Shown here piece after piece: positions 1 to 8,315 of a DNA stretch of 64,000 nt. The position numbers and the translations under genes are program-made. The DNA comes from an uncultured Thermomicrobia bacterium (lineage in GTDB: Bacteria; Chloroflexota; Chloroflexia; Thermomicrobiales; JALYUS01), in NCBI GenBank assembly GCA_937968015.1, contig CALBSO010000059.1:1-64000 (forward strand), in the 5' to 3' direction. How positions within the stretch are numbered: the stretch's first letter is position 1; each line of letters starts with the position of its first letter. The notes beneath the pieces were generated by a model. That model was not told the DNA's origin and made no database searches. It worked only from the letters and a program-made list of their open reading frames with translations.

Positions 1-1
1 C

Positions 2-385
2 GCACATATCGGCCCACTACCGGGCGCGTACTGGGCATCGCTCGTCTTCATCCTCGCCGGGCTGTTCATGATCCTACGCAACCGGCGACTCCCCGCCCCG
101 AATTACGCGCTGCCCACGCCGCCGAGCGACCTCGAAACGATGCGCGCCGCCCACGGGAAAGGACTGAGGACCGAGGACTCAGGACTGAGTGAGACTGACC
201 CTTCTCAGTCCTCAGTCCTCAGTCCTCAGTCCTCGAATGATGAGGACGATGCCGCGCCCAAACCCGGCATGACCCGCATCCGCACCGGCTACCGCCGCGG
301 CCCGCAACGCGCGCATCGCGACGCATCCGCCACGCCAGCCAATGTCCGCTCCAGCGATGATGAGGATGACGGGGCGCTCACGTAA
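2..385 (+). CDS. C-terminal part of a membrane protein, unknown family (partial)
   Basis: The reading frame is open from base 2, so the gene begins before the window. The visible start is a hydrophobic segment (WASLVFILAGLFMIL), read as the last transmembrane helix, followed by a basic stretch (RNRRLP) and a soluble tail of about 100 residues. The tail is low complexity, and its first part is encoded by a palindromic AGTCCTC-type repeat at 161-234, giving a Ser/Asp/Glu-rich segment. The end is Arg-rich, then SSDDEDD. No catalytic motif is visible and the family cannot be named. The hydrophobic-then-basic pattern suggests a cytoplasmic C-terminus. Confidence 0.6.
   Translation, partial: AHIGPLPGAYWASLVFILAGLFMILRNRRLPAPNYALPTPPSDLETMRAAHGKGLRTEDSGLSETDPSQSSVLSPQSSNDEDDAAPKPGMTRIRTGYRRGPQRAHRDASATPANVRSSDDEDDGALT
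161..234. repeat. AGTCCTC-type palindromic repeat inside a coding region
   Basis: GAGGACTCAGGACTGAG on the left faces four tandem CAGTCCT units on the right, so the element can fold into a hairpin. It is read in frame as part of the membrane protein tail. A close relative lies in the gap before phnC (28491-28562). Confidence 0.75.
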
Positions 386-440
386 GCAAGGAACGAGCAA
401 CACGTCCATTGCCATCACGAAACACTTGCGCTGGCGCCGT

Positions 441-1790
441 TTACTCCCCTTCTTCCTCGTCATCCCAGAGATCGGTCTCGACATCCGGCTCGTCAATCAG
501 GTCATCGGCGGCGGAGCCGACCCAGGCGAGGGTGTGGGCGCCGATCGTCACCGGAGCGCCGTCGCGGGCGCCGAGCCGTTCGAGTTGCCGGGAGATGCCC
601 GTCCGGTCGAGGACGCGCTGAAGGCGGGAGACTGCCTCGTCATTGTTGAAGTTCGTCATCGCGACGACGCGCTCGATTTGCGTGCCGCGCACGACGAATG
701 ACCCATCATGAAGGCGGGCGGCGTGCCAGCGGCGCTCCTCGTCCGGGGAGACGACGCGCACGGTCGGCATCTCCTTCACGGGGGGGGGCAGTTCCGCGAG
801 GATGGCGGCGACGCGGTTGATGATCGGGCGCAGCCCCTCACCCGTCGCCGCGGAGCAGGGGAAGACCTCGTAACCTTCTCGTGCAAGCATATCGCGCGCC
901 GCCGGGAAGCGGTCGCGCGCCTCCTGCGTGTCCATCTTGTTGAAGGCGACGATCTGCGGGCGGGCGGCGAGATCGGGCTGGTACGCCTTCAGTTCCGCGT
1001 TGATCGTGCGGAAATCGTCCAGCGGATCGCGCATCTCCATCCCGGAGCCATCCAGCACATGGATGAGGACGCGCGTCCGCTCGACATGGCGGAGGAAGTC
1101 GTGGCCGAGGCCGCGACCTTCCGCCGCGCCCTCGATCAGGCCGGGGATGTCCGCGAGGACGAAGGTCGGGCCGCGCTCGCCGTCCGGCGCGACGACGCCG
1201 AGGTTCGGTTCGAGCGTCGTGAAGGGGTAATCGCCGATCTTCGGCGTCGCCCGCGTGATGGCAGTCAGGAAGGTGGATTTGCCCGCGTTCGGGAAGCCGA
1301 CGAGGCCGGCATCGGCGATCAGCCGCAGTTCGAGCGTGATCCAGCGCGCCTCGCCCGGCTCGCCGAGTTCCGCCATGCGTGGGGCCTGATGCGTGCTGGT
1401 TACATAGTGCGTGTTGCCGAGGCCGCCCCGCCCGCCGCGCGCGACGACCGCCGCGTCATCCGGCTCGGTGAGGTCCGCGATCAGGTCGCCCGTCTCGGCA
1501 TTGCGGACGGTTGTGCCGGGCGGGACGGCGATCCGCTTGTCCGCGCCGCGCGCCCCCTTGCGCTGCTTCGACGCGCCCTGGACGCCGGGCCGGGCCTTGA
1601 AGTGCGAGGCGAACTGGAAGGGCAGCAGACTGTTGAGATGCGGGTTGACGAAGAGGATAACATCGCCGCCGCGCCCGCCATCGCCGCCATCCGGCCCGCC
1701 ACGCGGCTCGAACTTCTCGCGCCGGAAGGCCGCCGAGCCGTTGCCGCCCTTGCCCGCTTCGACATGAATCTTCGCCCGGTCTATCAGCAT
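441..1790 (-). CDS. obgE: Obg-family ribosome-associated GTPase
   Basis: Obg/CgtA binds GTP and the 50S subunit and takes part in late ribosome assembly and stress control. Three parts are visible. An N-terminal Gly-rich Obg fold starts MLIDRAKIHVEAGKGG. The central G domain has the P-loop GFPNAGKST (about residues 164-172), switch II DIPGLIEGA and the NKMD specificity motif. A C-terminal OCT-type domain ends in an acidic tail (DDEEEGE). At 449 residues it matches the OCT-bearing form found in many Gram-positives and Chloroflexota. The ATG is preceded by AAGGAG at good spacing. It is the last of three minus-strand genes after sigA and the HAD gene. Confidence 0.95.
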   Translation of the reverse strand: MLIDRAKIHVEAGKGGNGSAAFRREKFEPRGGPDGGDGGRGGDVILFVNPHLNSLLPFQFASHFKARPGVQGASKQRKGARGADKRIAVPPGTTVRNAETGDLIADLTEPDDAAVVARGGRGGLGNTHYVTSTHQAPRMAELGEPGEARWITLELRLIADAGLVGFPNAGKSTFLTAITRATPKIGDYPFTTLEPNLGVVAPDGERGPTFVLADIPGLIEGAAEGRGLGHDFLRHVERTRVLIHVLDGSGMEMRDPLDDFRTINAELKAYQPDLAARPQIVAFNKMDTQEARDRFPAARDMLAREGYEVFPCSAATGEGLRPIINRVAAILAELPPPVKEMPTVRVVSPDEERRWHAARLHDGSFVVRGTQIERVVAMTNFNNDEAVSRLQRVLDRTGISRQLERLGARDGAPVTIGAHTLAWVGSAADDLIDEPDVETDLWDDEEEGE

Positions 1791-1851
1791 TGCCCCGTTG
1801 CTCCTTCAGGCCGCCTTCGCTGGCGGCCTTCCATGGTATCACACCGGGATC

Positions 1852-1907
1852 GAGCAATGAGCAACGAGCATGAGGTTGAGATAAGGGGGCAATGCGCGCA
1901 TTGCCCC
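1852..1907. repeat. GAGCAATGAGCAACGAG arm plus a 22-bp perfect palindrome
   Basis: A tandem GAGCAATGAGCAACGAG arm at 1852-1876 is followed at 1886-1907 by a perfect palindrome (left half GGGGCAATGCG, right half its complement) with no loop. The palindrome reaches the last codon and stop of the HAD gene. A mirror-oriented copy of the arm lies beyond the other end of that gene (2615-2646). Confidence 0.7.
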
Positions 1908-2617
1908 TACGACGCGTCGAGGAGCGCGACGACATCACCCGGCACATCGGCGATGGCGTCCGCGAGGGGCTCGAGGGCGGCACGGGAATATGGCCCCCAT
2001 GCCGCACCAATGCCGGTCATGCCGGCGGCACGGGCGGCGACCATATCGTGCGTACTGTCGCCGATATACCAGCATGCGGCCCGGAGGGCGCCCGCGAGCG
2101 GCAGATCGAGCATGGCGGCGGCATGCAGGAGCGGATCGGGGTGCGGTTTGTGCCGGGTGGTGTCGTCCTCCACGACGACGACGGACATCTCGCGGTCGAG
2201 CAGGAACCGTTCAAAGGAGGGCGCGGCGGAGAGGCGCGCCTTGGAGGTGACGATGCCCGTCAGGATGCCGCGGGCGTGGATCGCCGCCAGCATCGCGAAG
2301 ATACCGGGATAGACGGTCACGAGTGCATCGTGGTTGGCGAACATGAAGGTGCGATAGGTGGCGAGGAGCGCCGCGCCATTGCCGGGCGCGATCCGCTCCA
2401 ACTCCCCGGCCAGCGAGCGCCCGATCGTCGGGAGAATCTCCTCGCGCGGCAGCGGCGTGCCGCAGTGCGTTGCCGTTGCGTGCTGAAACGACCGGACGAT
2501 CAGTTCGATGCTGTCAATCAGCGTCCCGTCGAGATCGAAGAGGATGGCGCGAGGAAGGGGTAGCAAGGAGGGGAGGACGGTTCGCGAACCGCCCCTACGC
2601 AATCTATTCCTACCCAC
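1907..2617 (-). CDS. HAD-superfamily phosphatase (phosphoglycolate phosphatase/PpaX-like)
   Basis: A haloacid dehalogenase phosphohydrolase. Motif I is FDLDGTLIDS with the nucleophile Asp, motif II is the Ser/Thr of IVTSKARL, motif III is the Lys of RHKPHPDP, and motif IV is GDSTHDM. The helical cap between motif I and II is typical of class I Gph/PpaX enzymes; the substrate cannot be read from sequence. The annotated start at 2617 adds about 20 residues (MGRNRLRRGG and on) encoded by a GTAGGGGCGGTTCG repeat. The true start may be a later non-ATG codon just before PRAILFD. The gene is boxed by inverted repeats on both sides. Confidence 0.85.
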   Translation of the reverse strand: MGRNRLRRGGSRTVLPSLLPLPRAILFDLDGTLIDSIELIVRSFQHATATHCGTPLPREEILPTIGRSLAGELERIAPGNGAALLATYRTFMFANHDALVTVYPGIFAMLAAIHARGILTGIVTSKARLSAAPSFERFLLDREMSVVVVEDDTTRHKPHPDPLLHAAAMLDLPLAGALRAACWYIGDSTHDMVAARAAGMTGIGAAWGPYSRAALEPLADAIADVPGDVVALLDAS

Positions 2618-2646
2618 TCGTTGCTCGTTGCTCGTTGCTCATTGCT
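2571..2646. repeat. Composite repeat: CGGTTCGCGAACCG palindrome plus CTCGTTG tandem arm
   Basis: CGGTTCGCGAACCG (2578-2591) is a perfect palindrome within a GGGGCGGTT-type element. It is followed by CTCGTTGCTCGTTGCTCATTGC, the inverse of the arm at 1852-1876. The element encodes the doubtful N-terminus of the HAD protein and touches the stop of sigA at 2645. Confidence 0.7.
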
Positions 2647-4471
2647 ATTCAAGGAAATCCTTTAGGGACTTGGAGCGGGAAGGGTGGCGCAGTTTGCGGA
2701 GCGCCTTCGCCTCGATTTGGCGGATGCGCTCGCGGGTGACGCCGAATTCCTTACCGACCTCCTCCAGGGTGCGGCTGTTGCCGTCGTCCAGCCCGAAGCG
2801 GCGGACGAGCACCTGTCGCTCGCGGTCGGAGAGGTTGCCCAGCACTTTGTCCACCTGCTCGCGCAGCAGGCCGCTCGTCGCGCCATCCTCCGGGGCGATA
2901 GCGAAGGTATCGGGGACGAAATCGCCGAGGTGGCTGTCCTCTTCCTCGCCGATGGGCATTTCGAGCGAAACCGGCTCCTGCGAAATCTTGATGATCTCGC
3001 GCACGCGCTCCGCCGGCAGGCCCATCACCGCCGCGATCTCCTCGGAGGTCGCCTCGCGTTCCATCTCCTGCGCCAACTGGCGGGAGACGCGGATGAGGCG
3101 GTTGATCGTCTCCACCATGTGGACGGGAATGCGGATCGTGCGCGCCTGATCGGCGATGGCGCGAGTGATCGCCTGGCGGATCCACCATGTCGCGTAGGTG
3201 CTGAACTTATACCCCTTGAGGTACTGGAACTTCTCCACGGCGCGGATCAGCCCCATGTTCCCTTCCTGCACGAGATCGAGCAGGGTCATGCCGCGCCCGA
3301 CGTATTTCTTCGCGACGCTGACGACGAGCCGCAGATTCGCCTCCACGAGCCGCCGCCGCGCCTCGTCGCCGTCCGACTTGATACAGGCCCAGTGGGCGGC
3401 GAGAGCGTCGTGGCGCGCGTCCCACTGGACGCCCGCGTGATCGAGCCGCATATCGCGCGGGATGATCTCCAAATGCGTGAGGAGCGGCTTGGCGGTGCGT
3501 TGCCATCGCTTGACGCGCTTCGCGGGTGGCTGGTGCATCAGCGCGTCGCACGCTTCCGCGACCTCGTCCACATGCGGCCACGGACGATTCAACTCAATCG
3601 AGTGGCGCAACGCATCCGGGAAAGAGGCGAGCGGCAAGAGACAATATTCCAAGAGGCGTGACCGCAGGGTCTCCTCGGTCTCCGCGACGCTCCAACCGTG
3701 CGCCTTCGCGCAGGCGGCGAGCGCCCCTTCGGGCAGGGAGTTGAGCGGCACGACGCCATCGAAGGTCTCATTCCGCTGCATCGGCAGGGGCTTCTGGCGA
3801 ATCTCCTCGTAGAGCGTCGTGACGATGTGCCAGTGGGCGACGAGGTCTTCATAGAGGTAGCAGGCGAGCATGCTCGGCGACGGGTCGAGGTTGAGATGGT
3901 CGCGCAGTTTCTGTTCCTGCCGGACGAGGTAGACGCCCATTTCCATCCGCCGCGCGAGGTCCTGCTCCTCCTCACCGGAGAGGAGCGGCACGCGGCCAAT
4001 CTCTCGCAGGTACATCCGCACGGGGTCGTCAATGCTGACGCCGGGAAGGTCCGCGTCGGAGATCTCAATCGGGGCGGGCTTGCCGCTCTGCGGGTCGGGC
4101 GCGGCGGCGCTGTCGAAGACGCGGACGCCTTGTTCGCCGAGGTAGGAGATCAGTTGATCCGTCGCCTCGATGCTCTGTTCCGGCGTCGGTAGGGCGGCGA
4201 GGATGTCATCGTAGGTCGCGTATCCCTGCTCGCGCGCCCGCGCCACCATCTGCGCCATTTCGCGGTCAATGATGAGATCGGCCGGCAATTCGTCAAGCCC
4301 GTCGCCCTGGGCCTGGCTGTCCGCCGGCTCATCGTCGGGCAGAGAATCGAGCGTTTCGGGCGCGTCCTCCGGCTCGGGGGTCTCGTCCTCGTCATCCGGA
4401 GGGGCAGACGGGGGCGTTTGCGCGCGAGCGGGCGCGTCGAAGCGTCGCGTGTTTCGGTGTGGATCGTTCAT
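2645..4471 (-). CDS. sigA: Principal RNA polymerase sigma factor (sigma-70/SigA)
   Basis: The housekeeping sigma factor that recognises -35/-10 promoters. A long acidic N-terminal extension (DDEDETPEPED and on) is followed by region 1.2 near residue 150 (DDPVRMYLREIG). Region 2 includes the -10 reading helix (YKFSTYATWWIRQAI), then come region 3 and a C-terminal region 4 with the -35 helix-turn-helix (LEEVGKEFGVTRERIRQIEAKAL). It ends SLKDFLE as in most RpoD proteins. A non-conserved spacer sits between regions 1.2 and 2. The start is ATG 4471; GTG 4474 directly before it is possible. The -10 boxes elsewhere in the window (TATTCT, TACAAT) fit this factor. Confidence 0.95.
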   Translation of the reverse strand: MNDPHRNTRRFDAPARAQTPPSAPPDDEDETPEPEDAPETLDSLPDDEPADSQAQGDGLDELPADLIIDREMAQMVARAREQGYATYDDILAALPTPEQSIEATDQLISYLGEQGVRVFDSAAAPDPQSGKPAPIEISDADLPGVSIDDPVRMYLREIGRVPLLSGEEEQDLARRMEMGVYLVRQEQKLRDHLNLDPSPSMLACYLYEDLVAHWHIVTTLYEEIRQKPLPMQRNETFDGVVPLNSLPEGALAACAKAHGWSVAETEETLRSRLLEYCLLPLASFPDALRHSIELNRPWPHVDEVAEACDALMHQPPAKRVKRWQRTAKPLLTHLEIIPRDMRLDHAGVQWDARHDALAAHWACIKSDGDEARRRLVEANLRLVVSVAKKYVGRGMTLLDLVQEGNMGLIRAVEKFQYLKGYKFSTYATWWIRQAITRAIADQARTIRIPVHMVETINRLIRVSRQLAQEMEREATSEEIAAVMGLPAERVREIIKISQEPVSLEMPIGEEEDSHLGDFVPDTFAIAPEDGATSGLLREQVDKVLGNLSDRERQVLVRRFGLDDGNSRTLEEVGKEFGVTRERIRQIEAKALRKLRHPSRSKSLKDFLE

Positions 4472-4672
4472 CACGTGTGTCGAGTCTCCAGGGCGACCGC
4501 CCCTTGCTTCGGCCCCTCACCCGGCCTCGCGACCGAGTGCGACAATGGTACAGACGATGCGCGTCTCCGGCGGAACCTTCTACTACACCATCGGGGGGAA
4601 TGCAAGAAAAACGCGGTGATTATTGTCATCTGTCCGTACAACCGGGTGCGCGTGGCGCAGCATAGCACAGAG

Positions 4673-4727
4673 ACTCAGAAACGAGCAATGCGCAATAGAC
4701 GGCGTAGGGGCGGTTTACGAACCGCTC
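4673..4727. repeat. GAGCAATG arm and GGCGGTTTACGAACCGC palindrome
   Basis: An imperfect copy of the composite element seen at 2571-2646, again pairing a GAGCAAT arm with a GTAGGGGCGGTT..AACCG palindrome. Confidence 0.6.
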
Positions 4728-4907
4728 GCGGACTGTTATCCGAGTTCGCGCTTGTCAACACATACGCGTGTTTCGTCTGTGGCACATCGTTACACCTGCG
4801 AATGGACGTGACACATCTGTTCAGCGTGCCGCTGCGTAAGATTGGAAAGAGCCTGATTCCCTTCTGTTCCTTGGCGTGGGAAGGGGTTGGGGGTTCGGGC
4901 GATCCGG

Positions 4908-4913
4908 TACAAT
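4908..4913 (+). promoter_or_regulatory. Candidate -10 box TACAAT
   Basis: TACAAT lies 41 bp before the flavoprotein start. No good -35 is visible at 16-18 bp. The gene has its own Shine-Dalgarno (AAAGGAG) at 4940-4946. Confidence 0.4.
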
Positions 4914-4954
4914 AGGCCCGACGAGCCAGCACATACCTAAAGGAGTAACTCAGG

Positions 4955-6391
4955 ATGGCGGACGCGCGGAGTAAGTACGATGTCGTGGTGATCGGCGCGG
5001 GCACGGCGGGGATGACCGCCGCGCGGCTGACGGCAGGAATGGGGCACAAGGTCGCGCTGATCGAGGAGGAGCGGGTCGGCGGCGAATGCCTCTATACCGG
5101 CTGTGTCCCCTCGAAGGCGTTGATCGAGTCGGCGAAGGTTTTCTATCAAATGCGCCACGCGGCGGACTACGGCCTGCGCGCGGACGGCATCGCCGTGGAT
5201 TTCCCGGCGGTGTTGGGGAGGAAGGATGCAATCATCGCGGAGATTGCCAGGGGCGAGAATGCCGAGGTCTTCCGCAAGATCGGTATTGAGGTCATCGAGG
5301 GGCGCGCGCACTTCCTCGACGCGCACACACTCCAGGTGGGCGAACGCGAGATCGCCGCCGATCATATCGTCATCGCCACCGGCTCGGAGGAGAATGTCCC
5401 GCCGATTGAGGGCATCACCGAGGCCGGGTTCATGACGAATATCCAGATCCTCCAGGGCTCCTACGCGATGCCGCGCTCGGTCGTCGTCCTCGGCGGCGGG
5501 CCGATTGGCTGCGAGTTCGCGCAGATTTTCGCCCGCTTCGGCGTGCCGACGACGATTGTCGGGCGCAACGCGCGGCTCTTGCCGAAGGAAGACCCGGAGA
5601 TGTCCGCCGCGCTCAAGGAAATCCTCCTCAAAGAGGGGATCACGATCTATACCGGCACCGAGGCGAAGCGCGTCTCCGCCGAGGGGCCGGACAAGGTCGT
5701 CGTTGGCGTCCGCGATGGGCAGGAAGTGACCGTCCGCGCCGAAATGATCATCGCCGCCGCCGGACGCAAGGCGCGCATCGAGCACCTGCACCTCGAAAAC
5801 GCCGGTATCGAGATGAACCGCAAAGGAATCCCCGTACACGAGACATTACAGACACATATCCCGCATATCTGGGCAGCGGGCGACTGCACCGGCCTCTACC
5901 AGTTCACGCACGTCGCGGAGTATCAGGGGCGGCTCGTCGCGGAGAATATCGGCAAGCCGGGTAAGCGGACGAAGACGAAGAAGGCGAACTATCGCGTCGT
6001 GCCGTGGGCGACCTTCACGGACCCGGAGGTGGCGCGCGTCGGTATGACCGAGGAAGAGGCGCGCGAGGAGTACGGCGATAAAATTGAAGTCCTCCGCTGG
6101 CCATTCGACCGTGTAGACCGCGCGATCACGATGGGTGAGACGCAGGGGTTCATCAAGGTAATCCTCGCGCCGAAGGGGATTACGAAGATGCTCGGCGGCG
6201 GGCAGATCGCGGGCGCGCACATCATCGGGCCGCACGCGGGCGACATTTTGCACGAACTCGTCGTCACCATGCAGGCGGACGCTTTCGCGGGCCGCGTCGC
6301 GCAAGCAATCCATGCCTACCCGACGCTCTCACTCGGCGTCCGGCAAGCCGTCGGCCAGCGATGGGACGCGGGCGTTGAACCGCTGGACTAA
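4955..6391 (+). CDS. MerA/dihydrolipoamide dehydrogenase-like flavoprotein disulfide reductase
   Basis: A cytosolic FAD- and NAD(P)H-dependent class I disulfide oxidoreductase. The N-terminal FAD motif is VVIGAGTAGMTAA. The redox pair is GGECLYTGCVPSKAL, with Cys near residues 45 and 50. The NAD(P) motif is VVVLGGGPIGCEFAQ, the second FAD motif is WAAGDCTGLYQFTHVA, and a dimerisation domain follows. In Lpd and glutathione reductase the C-terminal active site is H-x(3-4)-PT-x-x-E. Here it reads HAYPTLSLG, so the acidic partner of the His is missing, and the C-terminal MerA cysteines are also absent. No 2-oxoacid dehydrogenase or mer genes are nearby, so the substrate is unknown. It converges on the dehydratase with a 4-bp overlap. 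Confidence 0.88.
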   Translation: MADARSKYDVVVIGAGTAGMTAARLTAGMGHKVALIEEERVGGECLYTGCVPSKALIESAKVFYQMRHAADYGLRADGIAVDFPAVLGRKDAIIAEIARGENAEVFRKIGIEVIEGRAHFLDAHTLQVGEREIAADHIVIATGSEENVPPIEGITEAGFMTNIQILQGSYAMPRSVVVLGGGPIGCEFAQIFARFGVPTTIVGRNARLLPKEDPEMSAALKEILLKEGITIYTGTEAKRVSAEGPDKVVVGVRDGQEVTVRAEMIIAAAGRKARIEHLHLENAGIEMNRKGIPVHETLQTHIPHIWAAGDCTGLYQFTHVAEYQGRLVAENIGKPGKRTKTKKANYRVVPWATFTDPEVARVGMTEEEAREEYGDKIEVLRWPFDRVDRAITMGETQGFIKVILAPKGITKMLGGGQIAGAHIIGPHAGDILHELVVTMQADAFAGRVAQAIHAYPTLSLGVRQAVGQRWDAGVEPLD

Positions 6392-7665
6392 GGGGGCAAT
6401 AGTTTTGAGGCTCCCTGCGGCGTTTCGCTCGCGCGAGTTGTAACGACCTCGACGGGGTAGTCGGCGGCGCGGAGGGTAGCGACGACTTGCGCGGCGTGGT
6501 CGGCGTTGTGCGTCTCGACGATCATCTCCAAACCGACGGGGCCGATGGCCGTGTAGGGGCCGATCCGCTGGATTTCGACATGGAGAATGTTGACGCGCTG
6601 CTCGGTGAGGACGCCGGTCAGGCGGTGCAGCGCACCGGGTTGGTCGGGCAGCCAGGTATGGAAGGCAAGGAAGCGCCCGGCGGAGGCGAGACCCGTCTGG
6701 ATGCACTTGTCCAATAAGTTCGGATCCACATTGCCGCCACTGATCAACACGCCGACATTCTTGCTCGCATCCGGCAGCAGGCCACCGAGCGCCGCCGCGA
6801 GGCCCGCCGCGCCCGCCGCCTCGGAGAGCAATTTCTCGCGCTCCAGCAGTAGCACCATCGCTCGTGCCATCGCTTCATCGTCCACCGTGACCATTGCGTC
6901 CACGAGCGTATGAATGATCGGGAAGGTACGCGCGCCCGGCTGGGCGACGGCGATGCCGTCCGCGATCGTCGAGACGGGGAGCGTCTGCCGCTCGCCGCGT
7001 GTGAAGGATTCCACGCAGGCGGGCGCGCCCGCTGCCTGCACGCCGATCATCATGAGTGAGGGCTTGAGCGCACGCGCCGCGGTCGCGATGCCTGCCAGCA
7101 GGCCGCCACCACCGACCGGCACGACGAGTGTGTCGAGGTCCGGCGCGTCGGCGAGCATTTCGAGCGCGATCGTCCCTTGCCCGGCGATCACCTGCGGATC
7201 GTCGAAGGCATGAACGTAGGTCATGCCGCGCTCTTCAGCCAGTGCATGGGCATACCGCGCCGCCTCATCGTAGGCGTTGCCGTGGAGGACGGTCTGCGCG
7301 CTTTGCCGCTCGATCGCTTCCAGTTTGGCGAGTGAGACACCCATCGGCAGGACAATCGTCGCCGGGTAGCCAAGCAGTCGTGCCGCCAGCGCGACGCCCT
7401 GCCCGTGGTTGCCCGCCGAGGCGGTCAGGACGCCACGCGCCGCGACGGCAGGGTCCAACGTCAGCAGTTTGTTGAGCGCGCCGCGAATCTTGAACGCGCC
7501 GGTGCGCTGGAGATTTTCCAGTTTCAGGAGCAGCGTGCAGCCCGCCAGCGCCGAAAGGTCCGGCGATGATTGCAGCGGCGTGTGGCGGATGTGTGGCGCG
7601 ATCCGTTGTGCCGCTTCCCGCACGTCGGTCAGCGTCAGCGCGGGGTTGTCGAGTGCGAGCGTCAT
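6388..7665 (-). CDS. ilvA: Threonine ammonia-lyase (dehydratase) with C-terminal ACT domain
   Basis: A fold-type II PLP enzyme that deaminates L-threonine to 2-oxobutyrate. The PLP lysine is in GAFKIRGAL, and phosphate-binding Gly-rich loops include SAGNHGQGVALAA and VPVGGGGLLAGI. A single ACT domain (LPDQPGALHRLTGVL) ends the protein, as in TdcB/short IlvA types. The start is ATG 7665; the frame stays open 22 codons further, but that stretch is encoded by the CCTAACCCCC repeat. It could serve isoleucine synthesis or threonine breakdown; no ilv genes flank it. Confidence 0.9.
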   Translation of the reverse strand: MTLALDNPALTLTDVREAAQRIAPHIRHTPLQSSPDLSALAGCTLLLKLENLQRTGAFKIRGALNKLLTLDPAVAARGVLTASAGNHGQGVALAARLLGYPATIVLPMGVSLAKLEAIERQSAQTVLHGNAYDEAARYAHALAEERGMTYVHAFDDPQVIAGQGTIALEMLADAPDLDTLVVPVGGGGLLAGIATAARALKPSLMMIGVQAAGAPACVESFTRGERQTLPVSTIADGIAVAQPGARTFPIIHTLVDAMVTVDDEAMARAMVLLLEREKLLSEAAGAAGLAAALGGLLPDASKNVGVLISGGNVDPNLLDKCIQTGLASAGRFLAFHTWLPDQPGALHRLTGVLTEQRVNILHVEIQRIGPYTAIGPVGLEMIVETHNADHAAQVVATLRAADYPVEVVTTRASETPQGASKLLPP

Positions 7666-7667
7666 CA

Positions 7668-7713
7668 AACCTAACCCCCCGGCCCCCTTCCTCTTAGGGA
7701 AGGGGGAGAAAGA
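7668..7713. repeat. CCTAACCCCC/GGGAAGGGGG inverted repeat
   Basis: CCTAACCCCCCGGCCCC then CTTCCTCTTAGGGAAGGGGG forms an imperfect hairpin directly upstream of the dehydratase start. Confidence 0.7.
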
Positions 7714-7796
7714 ACGAGCCGCAGTTGTCATGATGGTACACTACTCGTCGTGACCTCGTATGGATGGCAGCGTGGTACGGGAAGGGAATTGGCGGA

Positions 7797-8315
7797 ATGC
7801 GCGCGGTTTATTTGACGGGTGAACAGGTATCTCTCCGCGCGCTGGTTGCCGCCGATAAGGAATGCGCGGCGGCGTGGTTCGATAGCCCGTTTCCGGTCAA
7901 TGCCGTCCGCGCCGAGGCGTGGCTGAAGGAGGCGCATGCGAGCCTGGATCGGCCACCTGCCCTTCATTATGCGATCGTGCGGACGGCGGACGAGGCGGTA
8001 ATCGGCGGCGTGACACTCCAGACCGATTACCGCATCGGCACACTCACACTGCGTATCGCGCCGTGGCTCCCGGATGCCGACGCGCTCCGGGCGGCGGCGC
8101 TCCGCGTCCTCCACCCATGGCTCCGCGATGACCTCGAACTGATGACCTTCGTCATCCACATCCCCGCCGACCAGCCGGCGACGATTGCCGCTGCCGAGGC
8201 GTTGGGGATGATACCGGGTGTGCGGCTGCGGGAGGCGATCGCGCGCCCCGGCCATCGGGTGGACGAACTGGTCTATCAGGTGCTCCTCACGCCGTGGGCG
8301 GTGCGCGATGCGTAA
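7797..8315 (+). CDS. GNAT-family N-acetyltransferase, first of three
   Basis: Resembles the RimJ/RimL-type acetyltransferase fold: an opening GEQVSLRAL strand, a central antiparallel sheet (VIGGVTLQTDYRIGTLTLRIAPWL) and a C-terminal AAEALGMIPGVRLREA segment like the usual ELGF region. The acetyl-CoA loop (R/Q-x-x-G-x-G/A) is not clear, so catalytic ability is less certain than in the next two genes. ATG 7797 has a GGGAAGGGA Shine-Dalgarno; an in-frame ATG at 7764 does not. The last codons overlap the next gene by 8 bp (ATGCGTAA), implying coupling. Confidence 0.7.
   Translation: MRAVYLTGEQVSLRALVAADKECAAAWFDSPFPVNAVRAEAWLKEAHASLDRPPALHYAIVRTADEAVIGGVTLQTDYRIGTLTLRIAPWLPDADALRAAALRVLHPWLRDDLELMTFVIHIPADQPATIAAAEALGMIPGVRLREAIARPGHRVDELVYQVLLTPWAVRDA

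Larger units (their letters stand above)
4475..4954. other. Intergenic region between divergent sigA and the flavoprotein gene
   Basis: About 480 bp with no convincing gene. It should hold the divergent promoters. A repeat with GAGCAATGCGCAATAG and a GTAGGGGCGGTTTACGAACCG palindrome lies at about 4673-4727. A -10-like TACAAT is at 4908-4913, upstream of the flavoprotein, but no convincing -35 precedes it. Confidence 0.5.

Noticed and set aside
161..240. CRISPR-like tandem spacing of AGTCCTC units
   Set aside because: Units are 7-10 bp without unique spacers of constant length, and no cas genes are present.
708..2312. Long plus-strand frame opposite obgE
   Set aside because: It is the antisense shadow of obgE and the HAD gene; the GC-rich codon structure creates long false frames.
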